Assembly (NCBI GenBank): GCA_002632325.1
Contig: NSJK01000011.1
Coordinates: forward strand, 62,001-126,000
Length of the DNA: 64,000 bases
Origin: Lysobacterales bacterium
GTDB taxonomy: Bacteria; Pseudomonadota; Gammaproteobacteria; Xanthomonadales; Rhodanobacteraceae
Direction of reading: 5' to 3'
Below, piece by piece: positions 24,986 through 34,963 of this stretch. Position numbers and translations under genes: made by a program. How positions within the stretch are numbered: position 1 is the first letter of the stretch; the number at the start of each line of letters is the position of its first letter. The notes below the pieces were generated by a model that ran no database searches, had not been told where the DNA came from, and saw only the letters and a list, made by a program, of their open reading frames with translations.

Positions 24986-27301
24986 TCAGGCGTTCGCGGG
25001 CGTCGTCTGCATTCGCGCGCTGGCCGTGCGGATCTGCGCCTCGACGCTGGCAATTGCGGTCATGTTGAACACACGCCGCACGGTCGCGGCCGGGGTCAAG
25101 ACATGCGCCGGTTGCGACAAACCCATGAGGATCGGGCCGAGCACTACACCGTTGGTCATCACGCGGGTGATGTTGAAAGCGATGTTGGCCGCGTCCATGG
25201 TCGGGCAGACGAACACGTTGGCGACACCGGTCAATTTCGAATTCGGAAACAGGCGCTCGCGAATTTCCGGGTTGAACGCGGTATCGGCATGCATCTCGCC
25301 TTCGACCTCGACCCCCTTGGGCAGGCGCTCGCGCAGCAGTTCGACCACGCGCCGCATCTTCTGCGCACTGGCATCGTCATGGCTGCCGAAATTGGAATGC
25401 GACAGGATCGCCACCTTGGGCGTGATGCCGAACAGTTTGAGGCGCAGCACCGCCTGCGCAGTCGCCTCGGCGATGCGCTCGGCATCGGGGTCGACCGCGA
25501 CATGGGTGTCGAGGAAGAAGAACACGCCACGGTCATTGAACACCGCGCTCATCGACGACAGCGACTTCACGCCCGACTGCATCGGAATCACGCCGCGCAG
25601 ATAAGCCAACTTCTTGTGATAGCGACCGACCACGCCGCAGATGAGCGCATCGGCTTCGCCCCGTCGCAGCATCAGCGAGGCAATCACGGTCGCGCGTGAA
25701 CGCACCAACTGCTTGGCGCTGTCGGGGGTGACGCCGTTGCGCTGCATGAGCTCGTGATAGAGCGTCCAGTAATCCTTGAAGCGCGGATCGTTCTCGATGT
25801 TGCACAGCTCGAAATCGACGCCGGGCTTGAGGCGCAGATTGAGGCGCTCGATGCGTGATTCGATTACCGCCGGACGACCGACCAGGATCGGCTTGGCGAG
25901 CTTCTCGTCGACCACCTGCTGCACCGCACGCAATACGACTTCTTCCTCGCCCTCGGCATAGACGACGCGCTGCGGATTGGCCTTGGCGCGTTCGAACACC
26001 GGCTTCATGAGCTGAGTGGTGCGGAACACGAAGGCGTTGAGCTTTTCCTTGTAGGCGGCCAGATCCTCGATCGGTCGCGTCGCCACCCCCGAATCCATCG
26101 CGGCGCGCGCCACAGCCGGCGCCAGCTCGACGATCAGGCGCGGATCGAACGGTTTGGGAATGATGTAGTCGGGTCCGAACGACAGGCTCTGCCCGCCATA
26201 GGCTCGCGCGGCGACATCGGTCATCTCGCGTCGCGCGAGCTTGGCGATCGCGTGCACGCAGGCGACCTTCATCGCCTCGTTGATCGTCGTTGCACCGACA
26301 TCGAGCGCGCCGCGGAAGATGTAGGGGAAGCACAGTGCGTTGTTGACCTGGTTGGGGTAGTCCGAACGACCGGTCGCGATCAGCGCATCAGCGCGCACCG
26401 CGCGCGCCTCCTCGGGCAGGATCTCTGGCGTGGGATTGGCCAGCGCGAGAATGATCGGCCGCTGCGCCATGCGCGCGACCATCGCCGGCTTGAGCACGCC
26501 CGGCGCCGACAGACCGAGAAACACGTCGGCACCCTCGATGATCTCGTCGAGCACGCGTGCATCGGTCGCGCGCGCATAGCGGCTCTTGTGCGGATCCATC
26601 TCTTCCTTGCGCCCCTGCCACACCACGCCGAGACGATCGGCGACCCAGATGTTTTCCAGCTTCGCGCCCAGACTCACCAGCATGTCGAGGCAGGCCAGAC
26701 CGGCAGCGCCGGCGCCGGTGGAGACGAGCTTGATCTCCTCGATCTTCTTGCCGGCGATGTGCAGCGCATTGACGATCGCCGCGCCAACGATGATCGCGGT
26801 GCCATGCTGGTCGTCGTGGAACACCGGTATCTTCATGCGCTCGCGCAGCTTGCGCTCGACCTCGAAGCACTCCGGCGCCTTGATGTCTTCGAGATTGATG
26901 CCGCCGAAACTCGGCTCGAGACTGGCGATGATGTCGACCAGCTTGTCGGGATCGTTCTCGGCGATCTCCAGATCGAACACGTCGATGCCGGCGAACTTCT
27001 GGAAGAGAACGCCCTTGCCTTCCATCACCGGCTTGGCCGCGAGCGGACCGATGTTGCCAAGCCCGAGTACCGCGGTGCCGTTGGTGATCACCGCGACGAG
27101 GTTGCTGCGCGCGGTGAGCGTGGCGACTTCGCCCGGATCGCGCACGATTTCCTCGCAGGCCGCGGCCACGCCGGGCGAGTAGGCCAGCGAAAGTTCACGC
27201 GCCGTGACGACCGGCTTGGTCGCGGAGACCTTGATCTTTCCGAAGGGTGCCTTGCGGTGGTAGGCGAGTGCGGCTTGTTTGAGTTCTTCTAGCGTGGACA
27301 T
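24986..27301 (-). CDS. maeB: NADP-dependent malic enzyme, MaeB type
   Basis: A 771-residue two-domain enzyme that oxidatively decarboxylates malate to pyruvate. The N-terminal half is malic enzyme ([41 protein letters not shown]). The C-terminal half is phosphotransacetylase-like (about 440-760) and in MaeB is thought to be regulatory. Length and order fit the family. The ATG at 27301 is chosen over a TTG 6 bases upstream. It converges with the surface locus, with 70 bases between stops. Confidence 0.95.
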   Translation of the reverse strand: MSTLEELKQAALAYHRKAPFGKIKVSATKPVVTARELSLAYSPGVAAACEEIVRDPGEVATLTARSNLVAVITNGTAVLGLGNIGPLAAKPVMEGKGVLFQKFAGIDVFDLEIAENDPDKLVDIIASLEPSFGGINLEDIKAPECFEVERKLRERMKIPVFHDDQHGTAIIVGAAIVNALHIAGKKIEEIKLVSTGAGAAGLACLDMLVSLGAKLENIWVADRLGVVWQGRKEEMDPHKSRYARATDARVLDEIIEGADVFLGLSAPGVLKPAMVARMAQRPIILALANPTPEILPEEARAVRADALIATGRSDYPNQVNNALCFPYIFRGALDVGATTINEAMKVACVHAIAKLARREMTDVAARAYGGQSLSFGPDYIIPKPFDPRLIVELAPAVARAAMDSGVATRPIEDLAAYKEKLNAFVFRTTQLMKPVFERAKANPQRVVYAEGEEEVVLRAVQQVVDEKLAKPILVGRPAVIESRIERLNLRLKPGVDFELCNIENDPRFKDYWTLYHELMQRNGVTPDSAKQLVRSRATVIASLMLRRGEADALICGVVGRYHKKLAYLRGVIPMQSGVKSLSSMSAVFNDRGVFFFLDTHVAVDPDAERIAEATAQAVLRLKLFGITPKVAILSHSNFGSHDDASAQKMRRVVELLRERLPKGVEVEGEMHADTAFNPEIRERLFPNSKLTGVANVFVCPTMDAANIAFNITRVMTNGVVLGPILMGLSQPAHVLTPAATVRRVFNMTAIASVEAQIRTASARMQTTPANA

Positions 27302-27404
27302 GGGCAACCGTGGCTGGAGTCGGACGCACGCGATACGGCTGGACGCTACCGCTGATCACGCGTCGCGCAACTATACAACCGCCTGCCCGCCCACGGCGTC
27401 GGCT

Positions 27405-27596
27405 TCAGCCCTTGTGCATCGCCCTGGTTCCCGCGGCCTTCATCTTCGCGAGCCGCTCGGCTCGCCGCTGCGCCCAGGCCTGACGCTGCGCTGCTGACTG
27501 CGCATCTGCTTTGATCGCAGCCAGACGCGCTGCTGACAGCGGCTTGCCGCGATTGGCCCAGGAGCGCGCATTGCCATCAGGTCCGTTTCCAAACAC
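27405..27596 (-). CDS. Short basic open frame after the endotoxin-like gene (doubtful)
   Basis: 63 residues starting with GTG at 27596, 4 bases after the preceding gene's stop. The protein is Ala/Arg/Lys-rich and helical (SAARLAAIKADAQSAAQRQ) and ends MHKG. Direct succession on the same strand suggests co-transcription. The ribosome site is poor, and such composition arises easily in this DNA. I recognise no family. Confidence 0.35.
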   Translation of the reverse strand: MFGNGPDGNARSWANRGKPLSAARLAAIKADAQSAAQRQAWAQRRAERLAKMKAAGTRAMHKG

Positions 27597-27599
27597 CCA

Positions 27600-29519
27600 T
27601 CACCGATCGGCCCCGGATTGCACGAGACGGGACTGGAATACGTTGCGCTCCGCGTCCCAGTCATATGCCTCGACGAGATCGGTGATTTTCCGCAGAAATG
27701 CCATTGCTTCGCCAAGGGAAAACGCTCGGCCATGACTTGCTTCATGGCGCCTCACGACGTCCACCACGGCAGCAAAAGGTTCATTTCCTCCGGCTGTGAC
27801 AAACAGGCTGCGCAGCAATCCGGGTGACTCCCGTACTGGAAGATCGGGGTGGATCAACTTGAAACCGAATATCAGACTACCGATGCTCGTCTTGCCATGG
27901 TTGTCGACATTCGAGTAAAGCTGCTTCACGGTGCTCGTGACGGTGATGCCGGACAGCATGTTTCCCGAAGGAATATCGAGAACCTCACCAGTGAAGCTCT
28001 TCATCTCCTTGTAGACACGGCCATCGCCGCCAACGGCATGCGTTCCTCCATCCTTCTGGGTGAAGTAGATCTCGTCGATGAGATACCCGGCCGAGCATGG
28101 CATCGAAGACCATGGATTCGATGTCCTGCTGATGTACTTGCCGACGTCGACCCTTACGCCAACGACTGGACCACCGAATTGGTCAGACAAGGAGATCCCG
28201 AAAGTATCGGACATGGGCTGACTGGAGATGGAGTTTGGAAATGCCCAACGCCGTCCTTGCGTATTCGTGTCCGTGCAGGGGACGGAAACATAGCCGAGTG
28301 CGGGACCCGTGGCCGCAATCGGCTCCGGGATTGGCGGGACTCCATTGAAAGTCCCCAGATTCCAGTCCAATTCGATGCCCAGATCACGAATATCAGGAGC
28401 ACCGAACGGCCCCAGATACAGCTCGCGAAGCAATGAAATGCCGCTTCCGTCCGGATTCATCATTGTTGGCCACAGATCGCGGAAATCCTGCACTGAATGC
28501 GTCATCACACTCAACCTGGAATTTCGCTTCTTGCTGGCTGCCCACAACGCGACCGCCACGAACCCGTAGTTGTCGGTGTCACCGTTCTGACCCGCATAAA
28601 CTTCAAGGTTCTTGCCCGTGCGCCAATCGATTGGCTGGGCGGCCGCTTGATCTTGCTGCAGCTTGTTCCTGATTCCGCTCATGCATGCGTCGACGTACTG
28701 GCAATACTGCTTCACACAGCCGTCATGCTGCACGCCTTGACTGTCGACATAACCGTCAATATCGCTCTGCAAAGCCGCGATCGTGTCGGGTTTTACCCCG
28801 TAGTTTTGCCCATGACGCGTAACTTCGCGTAGAAAGAGCAAGTGCAGATTCGCAAACTGGGTAAACAGCGGCAATGTTTGCCATTCCCAGCCGGACGGTT
28901 GGAAAATCCCTACTTGATCGATGAAGAACTCGCGAATCGAGATCGCTTCGCCATCCAGCAGGGTTCCACCCGGCTTGTAGGCATTGATATCGCGAAGGAA
29001 GGTGTCAAGCATCGCCTGCAGCCCGCCCGGAGAGGCACTCGGCGCCGAGGATCCTCGCAGCGCCATCTGCATGGCGTTGATGACCGTATCCTCGATCGCA
29101 TGCTCGATCATGGAATTGATCTTGTCCTTGATCTGATCCCACAGGTTGGGACCGCTCGATGACGGGAAGAGGAGGTCGAAAATCACTGCGATGGCTCCAC
29201 CCACCCCAGGTATGAGATTCAAACCGAAATCGAACACGGCTTTGAGATCGTTGAGCGGATCAGTGAATGGAAAGGAAACGCCCATCGCAGTGATGTTGCG
29301 CGGTTCCGCATGACAGTCGGGGAGTAACGGCAGGGGAGCACCCGGGGCCGGCGGGTAGGCAGGCACGCTCTGGGCCACCGATGCAAGCGGCAGCGCAGCC
29401 AGAGGCAGCAATGCGCCCGAACCCAGGCACCGCAGTGCAACGCGACGACCGGGATTGACCATTTCCGCGCTTGCGGCGGCGTCGGAAAGCGAATCACGGG
29501 ACTTTGACTTGCGATTCAT
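27600..29519 (-). CDS. Exported protein resembling the Cry delta-endotoxin pore-forming domain
   Basis: 639 residues. The N-terminus has a Tat-like or Sec signal (GRRVALRCLG, hydrophobic core, cleavage near SVAQS). Residues about 70-310 resemble the helical Endotoxin_N domain of three-domain Cry toxins: amphipathic helices, then TLPLFTQFANLHLLFLREV (about 213-231), close to the conserved Cry helix-5 block, and a CVKQY motif in the helix-7 region. Residues about 440-580 are beta-rich with GGPVVGVRVD and IDEIYFTQKDGG, resembling a jacalin-like lectin. Its DNA looks less GC-rich than its neighbours. The assignment is by motif only. Confidence 0.7.
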   Translation of the reverse strand: MNRKSKSRDSLSDAAASAEMVNPGRRVALRCLGSGALLPLAALPLASVAQSVPAYPPAPGAPLPLLPDCHAEPRNITAMGVSFPFTDPLNDLKAVFDFGLNLIPGVGGAIAVIFDLLFPSSSGPNLWDQIKDKINSMIEHAIEDTVINAMQMALRGSSAPSASPGGLQAMLDTFLRDINAYKPGGTLLDGEAISIREFFIDQVGIFQPSGWEWQTLPLFTQFANLHLLFLREVTRHGQNYGVKPDTIAALQSDIDGYVDSQGVQHDGCVKQYCQYVDACMSGIRNKLQQDQAAAQPIDWRTGKNLEVYAGQNGDTDNYGFVAVALWAASKKRNSRLSVMTHSVQDFRDLWPTMMNPDGSGISLLRELYLGPFGAPDIRDLGIELDWNLGTFNGVPPIPEPIAATGPALGYVSVPCTDTNTQGRRWAFPNSISSQPMSDTFGISLSDQFGGPVVGVRVDVGKYISRTSNPWSSMPCSAGYLIDEIYFTQKDGGTHAVGGDGRVYKEMKSFTGEVLDIPSGNMLSGITVTSTVKQLYSNVDNHGKTSIGSLIFGFKLIHPDLPVRESPGLLRSLFVTAGGNEPFAAVVDVVRRHEASHGRAFSLGEAMAFLRKITDLVEAYDWDAERNVFQSRLVQSGADR

Positions 29520-30146
29520 GTCGGTGCCCTGCCTTTGTCGAATGATGGGGAAGCGCCAGCATTGCGTCTACGCGCAAGAAGACACCCGAACGGATCATTC
29601 GCGAGCCGCATGCGCACGAACACTACCCGTGGCCTGCGCCCCTGCCTGGCCGACATCGCATCACACTAGGTGATCGACCGCACGAGCACCCCCGATGCGC
29701 CAGCCGGAGCCGCGCAGCCCGGGACTAGGAGGCGGCGATGAGCCAGGTCGCGAGAATCTGCGAGGAACCACTCACCCAGGCTCGATGCAAGAATTTCCGA
29801 ACCGGGTCGTACCGGACGAACCGGCCGCGCCCTAGCCCGCACCGCCGCCACTGGCCGCCGTCGCCGAAACCAGCAGGCCCGGCGCAAGCGTGCGCCCTGT
29901 CGATCCGCCCGAACCCTGCCAACCCGTCCTTGCCATGCCGTGCAGGCGCGTCCCCTTGCAGCCGTGGTGCACCGTGCGCAGACTCTACGCGCAGTCTTGC
30001 GCGAGTACGGATCATTCGTGATCAACACACAGGCCGGGCGGGCGTCCGGCGGTGCACGCGCATCGCTCTCACGGCTGCCCGGGAGATCCATTGCCATCTT
30101 TGAACCCCAACGCGCTGCAATTGCCCGCCAAGGAACCCGTCCATCC
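29520..30146. other. Intergenic region without a recognised gene
   Basis: 627 bases between divergent genes. Several frames stay open, but none has a credible start, composition or family match. A small GATCA-TTCG-TGATC hairpin lies at 30010-30023. Promoters of the endotoxin-like gene and of the sigma/kinase pair should lie here. Confidence 0.5.
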
Positions 30147-30710
30147 ATGAGCCAAGCCCTCGACGCAGACCAGATCAGCGGCCTCCTCGACCGTTGCCAC
30201 AGCGGCGACGCGCTGGCGCGCGAGCAGATCACCCCGGTCGTTTACGCCGAACTCAAGGCCTTGGCCGCGCGCGCGCTGCGCGGCGAGCGTGACGGTCACA
30301 CCTTGCAGACCACCGCGCTGGTCAACGAGGCCTGTCTGCGCCTGCTCGGCCAGCGCAAGCTCGAAGCCGGCAACCGCGCCCAATTTGCCGCGCTGGCGGC
30401 GCAGGCGATGCGGCGCGTATTGGTCGACCATGCGCGCCGGCGCGCTGCGGCCAAGCGGCCCAGTTCCGACCAGCGCATCGCGATCGACGAAATCGACCTG
30501 CCCGCTGCGGCGGCCGATCTCCTTGGCCTCGATGCGGCCTTGGAGCGACTCGCCGAACTCAGTCCGCGTCAGGCCAAGGTCGTCGATCTCAAGTACTTCG
30601 CCGGCCTCGAGCTGGAGGAAATCGCCGATGCACTGGCAATCGCGCGGCCGACCGTGGTGCGCGACTGGCGCATGGCACGGGCCTGGCTGCAGCGCGAGCT
30701 GGCGCCGTGA
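30147..30710 (+). CDS. ECF sigma factor of the SigX/PF07638 type
   Basis: A 187-residue sigma factor. The signature LNEACLRLL-like block appears as LVNEACLRLLGQRKL, followed by AQAMRRVLVDHARRR (region 2 end) and region 4 with LSPRQAKVVDLKYFAGLELEEIA. Such factors are usually paired with Ser/Thr kinases in Xanthomonadales, and this one overlaps a kinase gene by 4 bases (GTGA). No anti-sigma gene is near, so activation by the kinase is plausible but not shown. Confidence 0.88.
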   Translation: MSQALDADQISGLLDRCHSGDALAREQITPVVYAELKALAARALRGERDGHTLQTTALVNEACLRLLGQRKLEAGNRAQFAALAAQAMRRVLVDHARRRAAAKRPSSDQRIAIDEIDLPAAAADLLGLDAALERLAELSPRQAKVVDLKYFAGLELEEIADALAIARPTVVRDWRMARAWLQRELAP

Positions 30711-33583
30711 GCGCAGCGGACGACGAGCGCTATCGGCACGCCCAGGCGATCGTCCACGGCCTGCTCGATGCCGCCGCGACCGCACGTGCGACGCAGATAG
30801 CGGCTGCGTGTGGCGATGATGCGGCGCTGCGCGCGGAAGTGCAGTGGCTGCTCGCGGCCGCGGAGACGAACTCCGGCGATGTGGCTGGCGCGGCCGACCC
30901 GCTCGCGCGCATCGGCGACCGAGCGCGCGCCCTGCTCGGCAGCGGACGTGTCGAAGCGAGCGCGCCGCATCAATATCGCCTGATCGAGCGCATTGGCGAT
31001 GGTGGCATGGGTCAGGTCTGGCTCGCCGAGCGCGACGATGGCGCAGTCCGCCAGCGCGTCGCGCTCAAGCTGCTGCGCGGCGGCAGCGCGGCGAGCGTCG
31101 GCGACCTTGCCCGCTTTTCTGCTGAAGGCCGCATCCTCGCCGGCCTCAATCACCCCAACATCACCCACTTGCTCGATGCCGGCGGCGGCGCCGACGGCGA
31201 GCCGTATCTGGCGATGGAACTGGTCGAAGGCGAGCGACTCGATCGCTGGTGCGATGCGCATGCGCCCGGCTTGCGCGAACGCATCGACGTCTTCCTCAAG
31301 ATCTGCGCCGCGGTCGAGTATGCGCATGCGCGGCTGGTGATCCACCGTGATCTCAAGCCCGCCAACATCCTCGTCACGCGCGAGGGCGAGCCCAAGCTGC
31401 TCGATTTCGGCATCGCCCGCCTGCTCGAACGCGAGCCCGGCAGTCAGGCGACCACCGTGCTCAATGCGATGACGCTCGCCTACGCCAGTCCCGAGCAGGT
31501 GCGCGGCGATGCGCTCGGAACCGCCACCGACATCTACTCGCTCGGCGTCGTGCTTTACGAACTGCTCACTGGCGTGCGCCCGTTCGATCATCTGCGCGCC
31601 GGCCACGAGCGCGCCAACGCGATCGTCTCGGGTGCCGTCACGCCACCCAGTCGCAGCCTGCGCAGTGCCGAAATGCAGCCCGCCGCTGCGCGCACGGCGC
31701 GCACGCTGCCGGCGCGCCGCATTTCGGCCGACCTCGACGCGATCGTGCTCAAGGCGATGCGGCGCGAACCCGAACAGCGCTACGCCAGCGTCGCCGAATT
31801 CGCCGATGACCTGCGCAATTTTCTTGCCGCGCGCCCGGTGCTCGCGCGCCGCGGCCAGTGGGGCTACCGTGCGCGGCGTTTCCTGTGGCGCAATCGCTGG
31901 CCGCTCGCGGCGGCAAGTCTGCTGCTGATTGCCGGCGCCGGCTTCACCTGGCGCACCGTGCTCGCCGAGCGCGAAGCACGCCAGCAGGCAGCGAGCGCTG
32001 AGCGCGCCACTCAATTCCTCACTTCGATCTTTGCCGCCAGCGACGCCAACATCAACCACGATCTGCGCGATGACCTCAGTGCACGCGAGGTGCTCGCCGC
32101 CGGCACTGCGCGCATCGAAAAGGAACTCGCCGCCGAACCCCGGATCCGCGCGCGTTTGCTCGAGTCGGTCGCCAACGCCTGGCGCCACATGAACGAGAAC
32201 ACGCGCGCCGCCAGCCTCATGCGCGAAGCCGCCGATCTGAACCTGTCTGCCGCGGTCGATGATCCGCTGGCCGCCGCGCGCTGCCTGGAGGCGCTTGCGA
32301 ACCTGCTCGCCAATGGCGAATTCCCGGCCCGCGAGGCCGAAGCAGCCGCGCAGCGCTCACTCGAACTCGCGCAGCGCCTGACTCCAGCCGGATCGCAGGC
32401 CATCGCCAACGCCTGGATGGTGTTCTCGCTGGCGCAGAATCGCGCCGGCAACTACACCGCGGCACTGGCCTCGGCGCAGCGCACCGAAAAGATGAATCTG
32501 GCCCTGCGCGAGCAAGCCGACAATCGCCTCCCACCGGCCTACAACAATCTGTGCATCATCCACGGCAATCGCGGCGAATGGCGCGAAGCCGACCGTGCCT
32601 GCACGCAAGCCCTGGACCTCCAGGCGCGGGATGGCTTCACCGAGACGATCGGCGCAGCGATGCCGATGAGTCGGCAGGCCAATGTACGCGCCCACCTGGG
32701 TGATCCAGCCGGCGCGATCGCCGCGACCGAACATGCGCTGCGCATCAGCCGTGCCCAGCAAGGCGAGCGCGGCGCTTTCACGGCCCTGTTCGAACTGCGT
32801 CACGCCGCCTTTCTCGATGACCAAGGCGACTACGCCGGCGCTGGAGCACTGCTCGACCATGTCCTCGAAACCCAGGCGATGCTGGACGGCAAGGACAGCG
32901 GCGAATACGCGGCCGTGCAGGTGGAAATGGCTCGACGCCAACTCCTGCTTGGCCAGTTCGACACCGCCCTGCCGCTGCTGCGCGAACTCCTCGCGCGCGC
33001 GAACGCCCGCTACGGCGCCGACGATCCGCGCACGCTGCAGCGGCAAGCCCTGCTCGGCCAGGGCCTGCTCGACGCCGGGCAGGCCGATGCGCAGGCGCGC
33101 ACTGCGCTGGAAGCCGCCGAACAGGGCTGGGCCGGCAAGGACTTTGCCGACCCACCGGCTGCGCTCGCCGTAGCGGCCAGTCTGGCGCAGTGGTTTGCCG
33201 AGCACGGTGATGCCGCGAGCGCGCAGTCACGACTGGCGCGCGTGCGCGCTGCTGCCGCACGCACGGACGCGTGGACGCGCTTGCGCGCCGATCTCGCGGA
33301 AGTGTCGCTGGCGCGCCAGCGCGGCGACCAAGCCGCAGCACGCGACGCCTTGCGCGTCGCGTGGGATCGCCTGCGCGAAGAGGTCGGCAGCAGCCACCCG
33401 CAAGCTGCACGCATCGGCTTGCGCTATGCCCAGGCCCTGCGTGAGGCCGGCCATGTGCAGGAAGCTGCTGCGCTCACCGCGAGCCTGCAAGCAATCGTCG
33501 AGCGCGCCTTTCCGCCCGATTCGGCATTTCGGCACGCGTTGCCGACTTCGACGATTCAGGGCGCCGGCGCGTCACCCAGGTAG
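30707..33583 (+). CDS. Membrane Ser/Thr protein kinase with TPR sensor region
   Basis: 958 residues from a GTG that overlaps the sigma factor stop. A 90-residue N-terminal helical region is followed by a Hanks-type kinase (about 95-360) with Gly loop IGDGGMGQVWLA, catalytic HRDLKPANIL and DFG. One membrane helix (about 395-415) precedes an Ala-rich extracytoplasmic TPR array (about 430-900). All catalytic residues are present. It probably phosphorylates the adjacent sigma factor or a partner. It overlaps the convergent amidohydrolase gene by 28 bases. Confidence 0.9.
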   Translation: MSAADDERYRHAQAIVHGLLDAAATARATQIAAACGDDAALRAEVQWLLAAAETNSGDVAGAADPLARIGDRARALLGSGRVEASAPHQYRLIERIGDGGMGQVWLAERDDGAVRQRVALKLLRGGSAASVGDLARFSAEGRILAGLNHPNITHLLDAGGGADGEPYLAMELVEGERLDRWCDAHAPGLRERIDVFLKICAAVEYAHARLVIHRDLKPANILVTREGEPKLLDFGIARLLEREPGSQATTVLNAMTLAYASPEQVRGDALGTATDIYSLGVVLYELLTGVRPFDHLRAGHERANAIVSGAVTPPSRSLRSAEMQPAAARTARTLPARRISADLDAIVLKAMRREPEQRYASVAEFADDLRNFLAARPVLARRGQWGYRARRFLWRNRWPLAAASLLLIAGAGFTWRTVLAEREARQQAASAERATQFLTSIFAASDANINHDLRDDLSAREVLAAGTARIEKELAAEPRIRARLLESVANAWRHMNENTRAASLMREAADLNLSAAVDDPLAAARCLEALANLLANGEFPAREAEAAAQRSLELAQRLTPAGSQAIANAWMVFSLAQNRAGNYTAALASAQRTEKMNLALREQADNRLPPAYNNLCIIHGNRGEWREADRACTQALDLQARDGFTETIGAAMPMSRQANVRAHLGDPAGAIAATEHALRISRAQQGERGAFTALFELRHAAFLDDQGDYAGAGALLDHVLETQAMLDGKDSGEYAAVQVEMARRQLLLGQFDTALPLLRELLARANARYGADDPRTLQRQALLGQGLLDAGQADAQARTALEAAEQGWAGKDFADPPAALAVAASLAQWFAEHGDAASAQSRLARVRAAAARTDAWTRLRADLAEVSLARQRGDQAAARDALRVAWDRLREEVGSSHPQAARIGLRYAQALREAGHVQEAAALTASLQAIVERAFPPDSAFRHALPTSTIQGAGASPR

Positions 33584-34878
33584 TCCAGCGCGACCTGCAG
33601 CATGCCCGCGCTGCCCACTGCGAGGGCGCCCTCGTCGAGGAAGAACTTCGGCGAATGGTTGCTCGGCGCAGTCAGCGGATCAGTACCCTCCGGTGTGGCG
33701 CCGACGAAGAAATACACGCTCGGCACGTCGATGGCTTGTCCCAACTGCGGAAAATCCTCCGAAGCCGTCCAGCGCCGCGCCTCCTGCACGTGCTCCTTGC
33801 CGAGCGCGGTTTCCAGGCTCGCGCGCACCCGCGCGGTGAGCGCGGGATCGTTGTAATTGACTGGATTGCTGGCCTCGGCGATCGGCACCTGCGCCTCGAC
33901 CGTGGCGCCGTGTGCGGCGGCGACGTGTTCGGCGATGTTGCGCAGGCCATCGAGCGCCTGCTTGCGCATGCCCTCGTCGAAGGCGCGCACGGTGCCTTGC
34001 AGTTCGACCTTGTCGGGCACGATGTTGAAGCGCGCACCGCCGTCGAAGATGCCGAAGGTGACGACCGCCGGTTCCTTGTTGATGTCGAGCTTGCGGCTGA
34101 CGATGGTCTGCGCCGCGGTGACGATCTCGGCCGCGGTGACGATCGGATCGACGCCGGCCCAGGGCGTGGCGCCATGGCTCTGGCGTCCATGCACGAGGAT
34201 GCGGAAGGTATCGGAACTGGCCATCGCGCCGCCCGGCCGCAGCGCGACCGTGCCCACCGGCAACGCGCTGACCACGTGCATGCCGAGGATCGCGTCGGGC
34301 TTGAAGTCCTTGAACACGCCCTCCTTGACCATCAGCGGCGCGCCGCCTTCCTCGCCCTGCGGCGCGCCTTCCTCGGCCGGCTGGAAGATGAACATCACCT
34401 GCCCGTTCCAGTTCTTGCGCTGGCTCGCCATCGCCTTGGCCACGCCCAGCGTCATTGCCATGTGCGCATCGTGGCCGCAGGCATGCATCACGCCGACCGG
34501 CTTGCCCAGGTATTGGCCCTTGGCCTTCGAGGCAAACGGCAGATCCACTTCCTCGGTCACCGGCAGCGCGTCCATGTCGGCGCGGATCGCGAGCCTGGGC
34601 CCCGGCCTGCCGCTGTCGAGCACGCCGACGACGCCGGTATGCGCGATGCCGGTGCGCACCTTGTAGCCAAACTTCTTGAGCTGCGCGGCAACGATCTTCG
34701 AAGTGCGCACTTCGCGATTGGAAAGTTCGGGATGCTGATGGAAATCGCGGCGCCACGCGATCACCTGCTTCTGCATCGACGCCATTTCGCCCTGCGCAGT
34801 GCTTGCCTGTTCGGCGGCGACCACAGGGCACGCCGCGAGCGCGGCAAGGAGAACGAGTACGAACGGAGACTTGGACAT
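33556..34878 (-). CDS. M20-family amidohydrolase (hippurate hydrolase-like), exported
   Basis: A 440-residue metal-dependent N-acyl-amino-acid hydrolase. Motifs are MHACGHDAHMAM, PAEEGAPQGEEGG and the C-terminal SEDFPQLG and SNHSPKFF, as in AmhX/HipO enzymes. The N-terminus is a signal peptide with a possible lipobox LAAC before Pro, so it may be a lipoprotein or a cleaved periplasmic protein. The ATG at 34878 has GGGAG upstream. The substrate is not determined. Confidence 0.9.
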   Translation of the reverse strand: MSKSPFVLVLLAALAACPVVAAEQASTAQGEMASMQKQVIAWRRDFHQHPELSNREVRTSKIVAAQLKKFGYKVRTGIAHTGVVGVLDSGRPGPRLAIRADMDALPVTEEVDLPFASKAKGQYLGKPVGVMHACGHDAHMAMTLGVAKAMASQRKNWNGQVMFIFQPAEEGAPQGEEGGAPLMVKEGVFKDFKPDAILGMHVVSALPVGTVALRPGGAMASSDTFRILVHGRQSHGATPWAGVDPIVTAAEIVTAAQTIVSRKLDINKEPAVVTFGIFDGGARFNIVPDKVELQGTVRAFDEGMRKQALDGLRNIAEHVAAAHGATVEAQVPIAEASNPVNYNDPALTARVRASLETALGKEHVQEARRWTASEDFPQLGQAIDVPSVYFFVGATPEGTDPLTAPSNHSPKFFLDEGALAVGSAGMLQVALDYLGDAPAP

Positions 34879-34963
34879 GATCGACTCCCGGCAAGGCAAG
34901 GGGGTGGAAATCCGCAGCGCGCGTCCACGTCCATGCGCTCCCACGTGCGTGCGGCGTGACAGT

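Noticed and set aside
26252..27292. 346-codon plus-strand frame inside maeB
   Set aside because: It is antisense to the conserved malic enzyme domain and has no family features.
29666..30232. Minus-strand frame before the ECF sigma gene
   Set aside because: It overlaps the sigma factor start, is Arg-rich and has no credible ribosome site.
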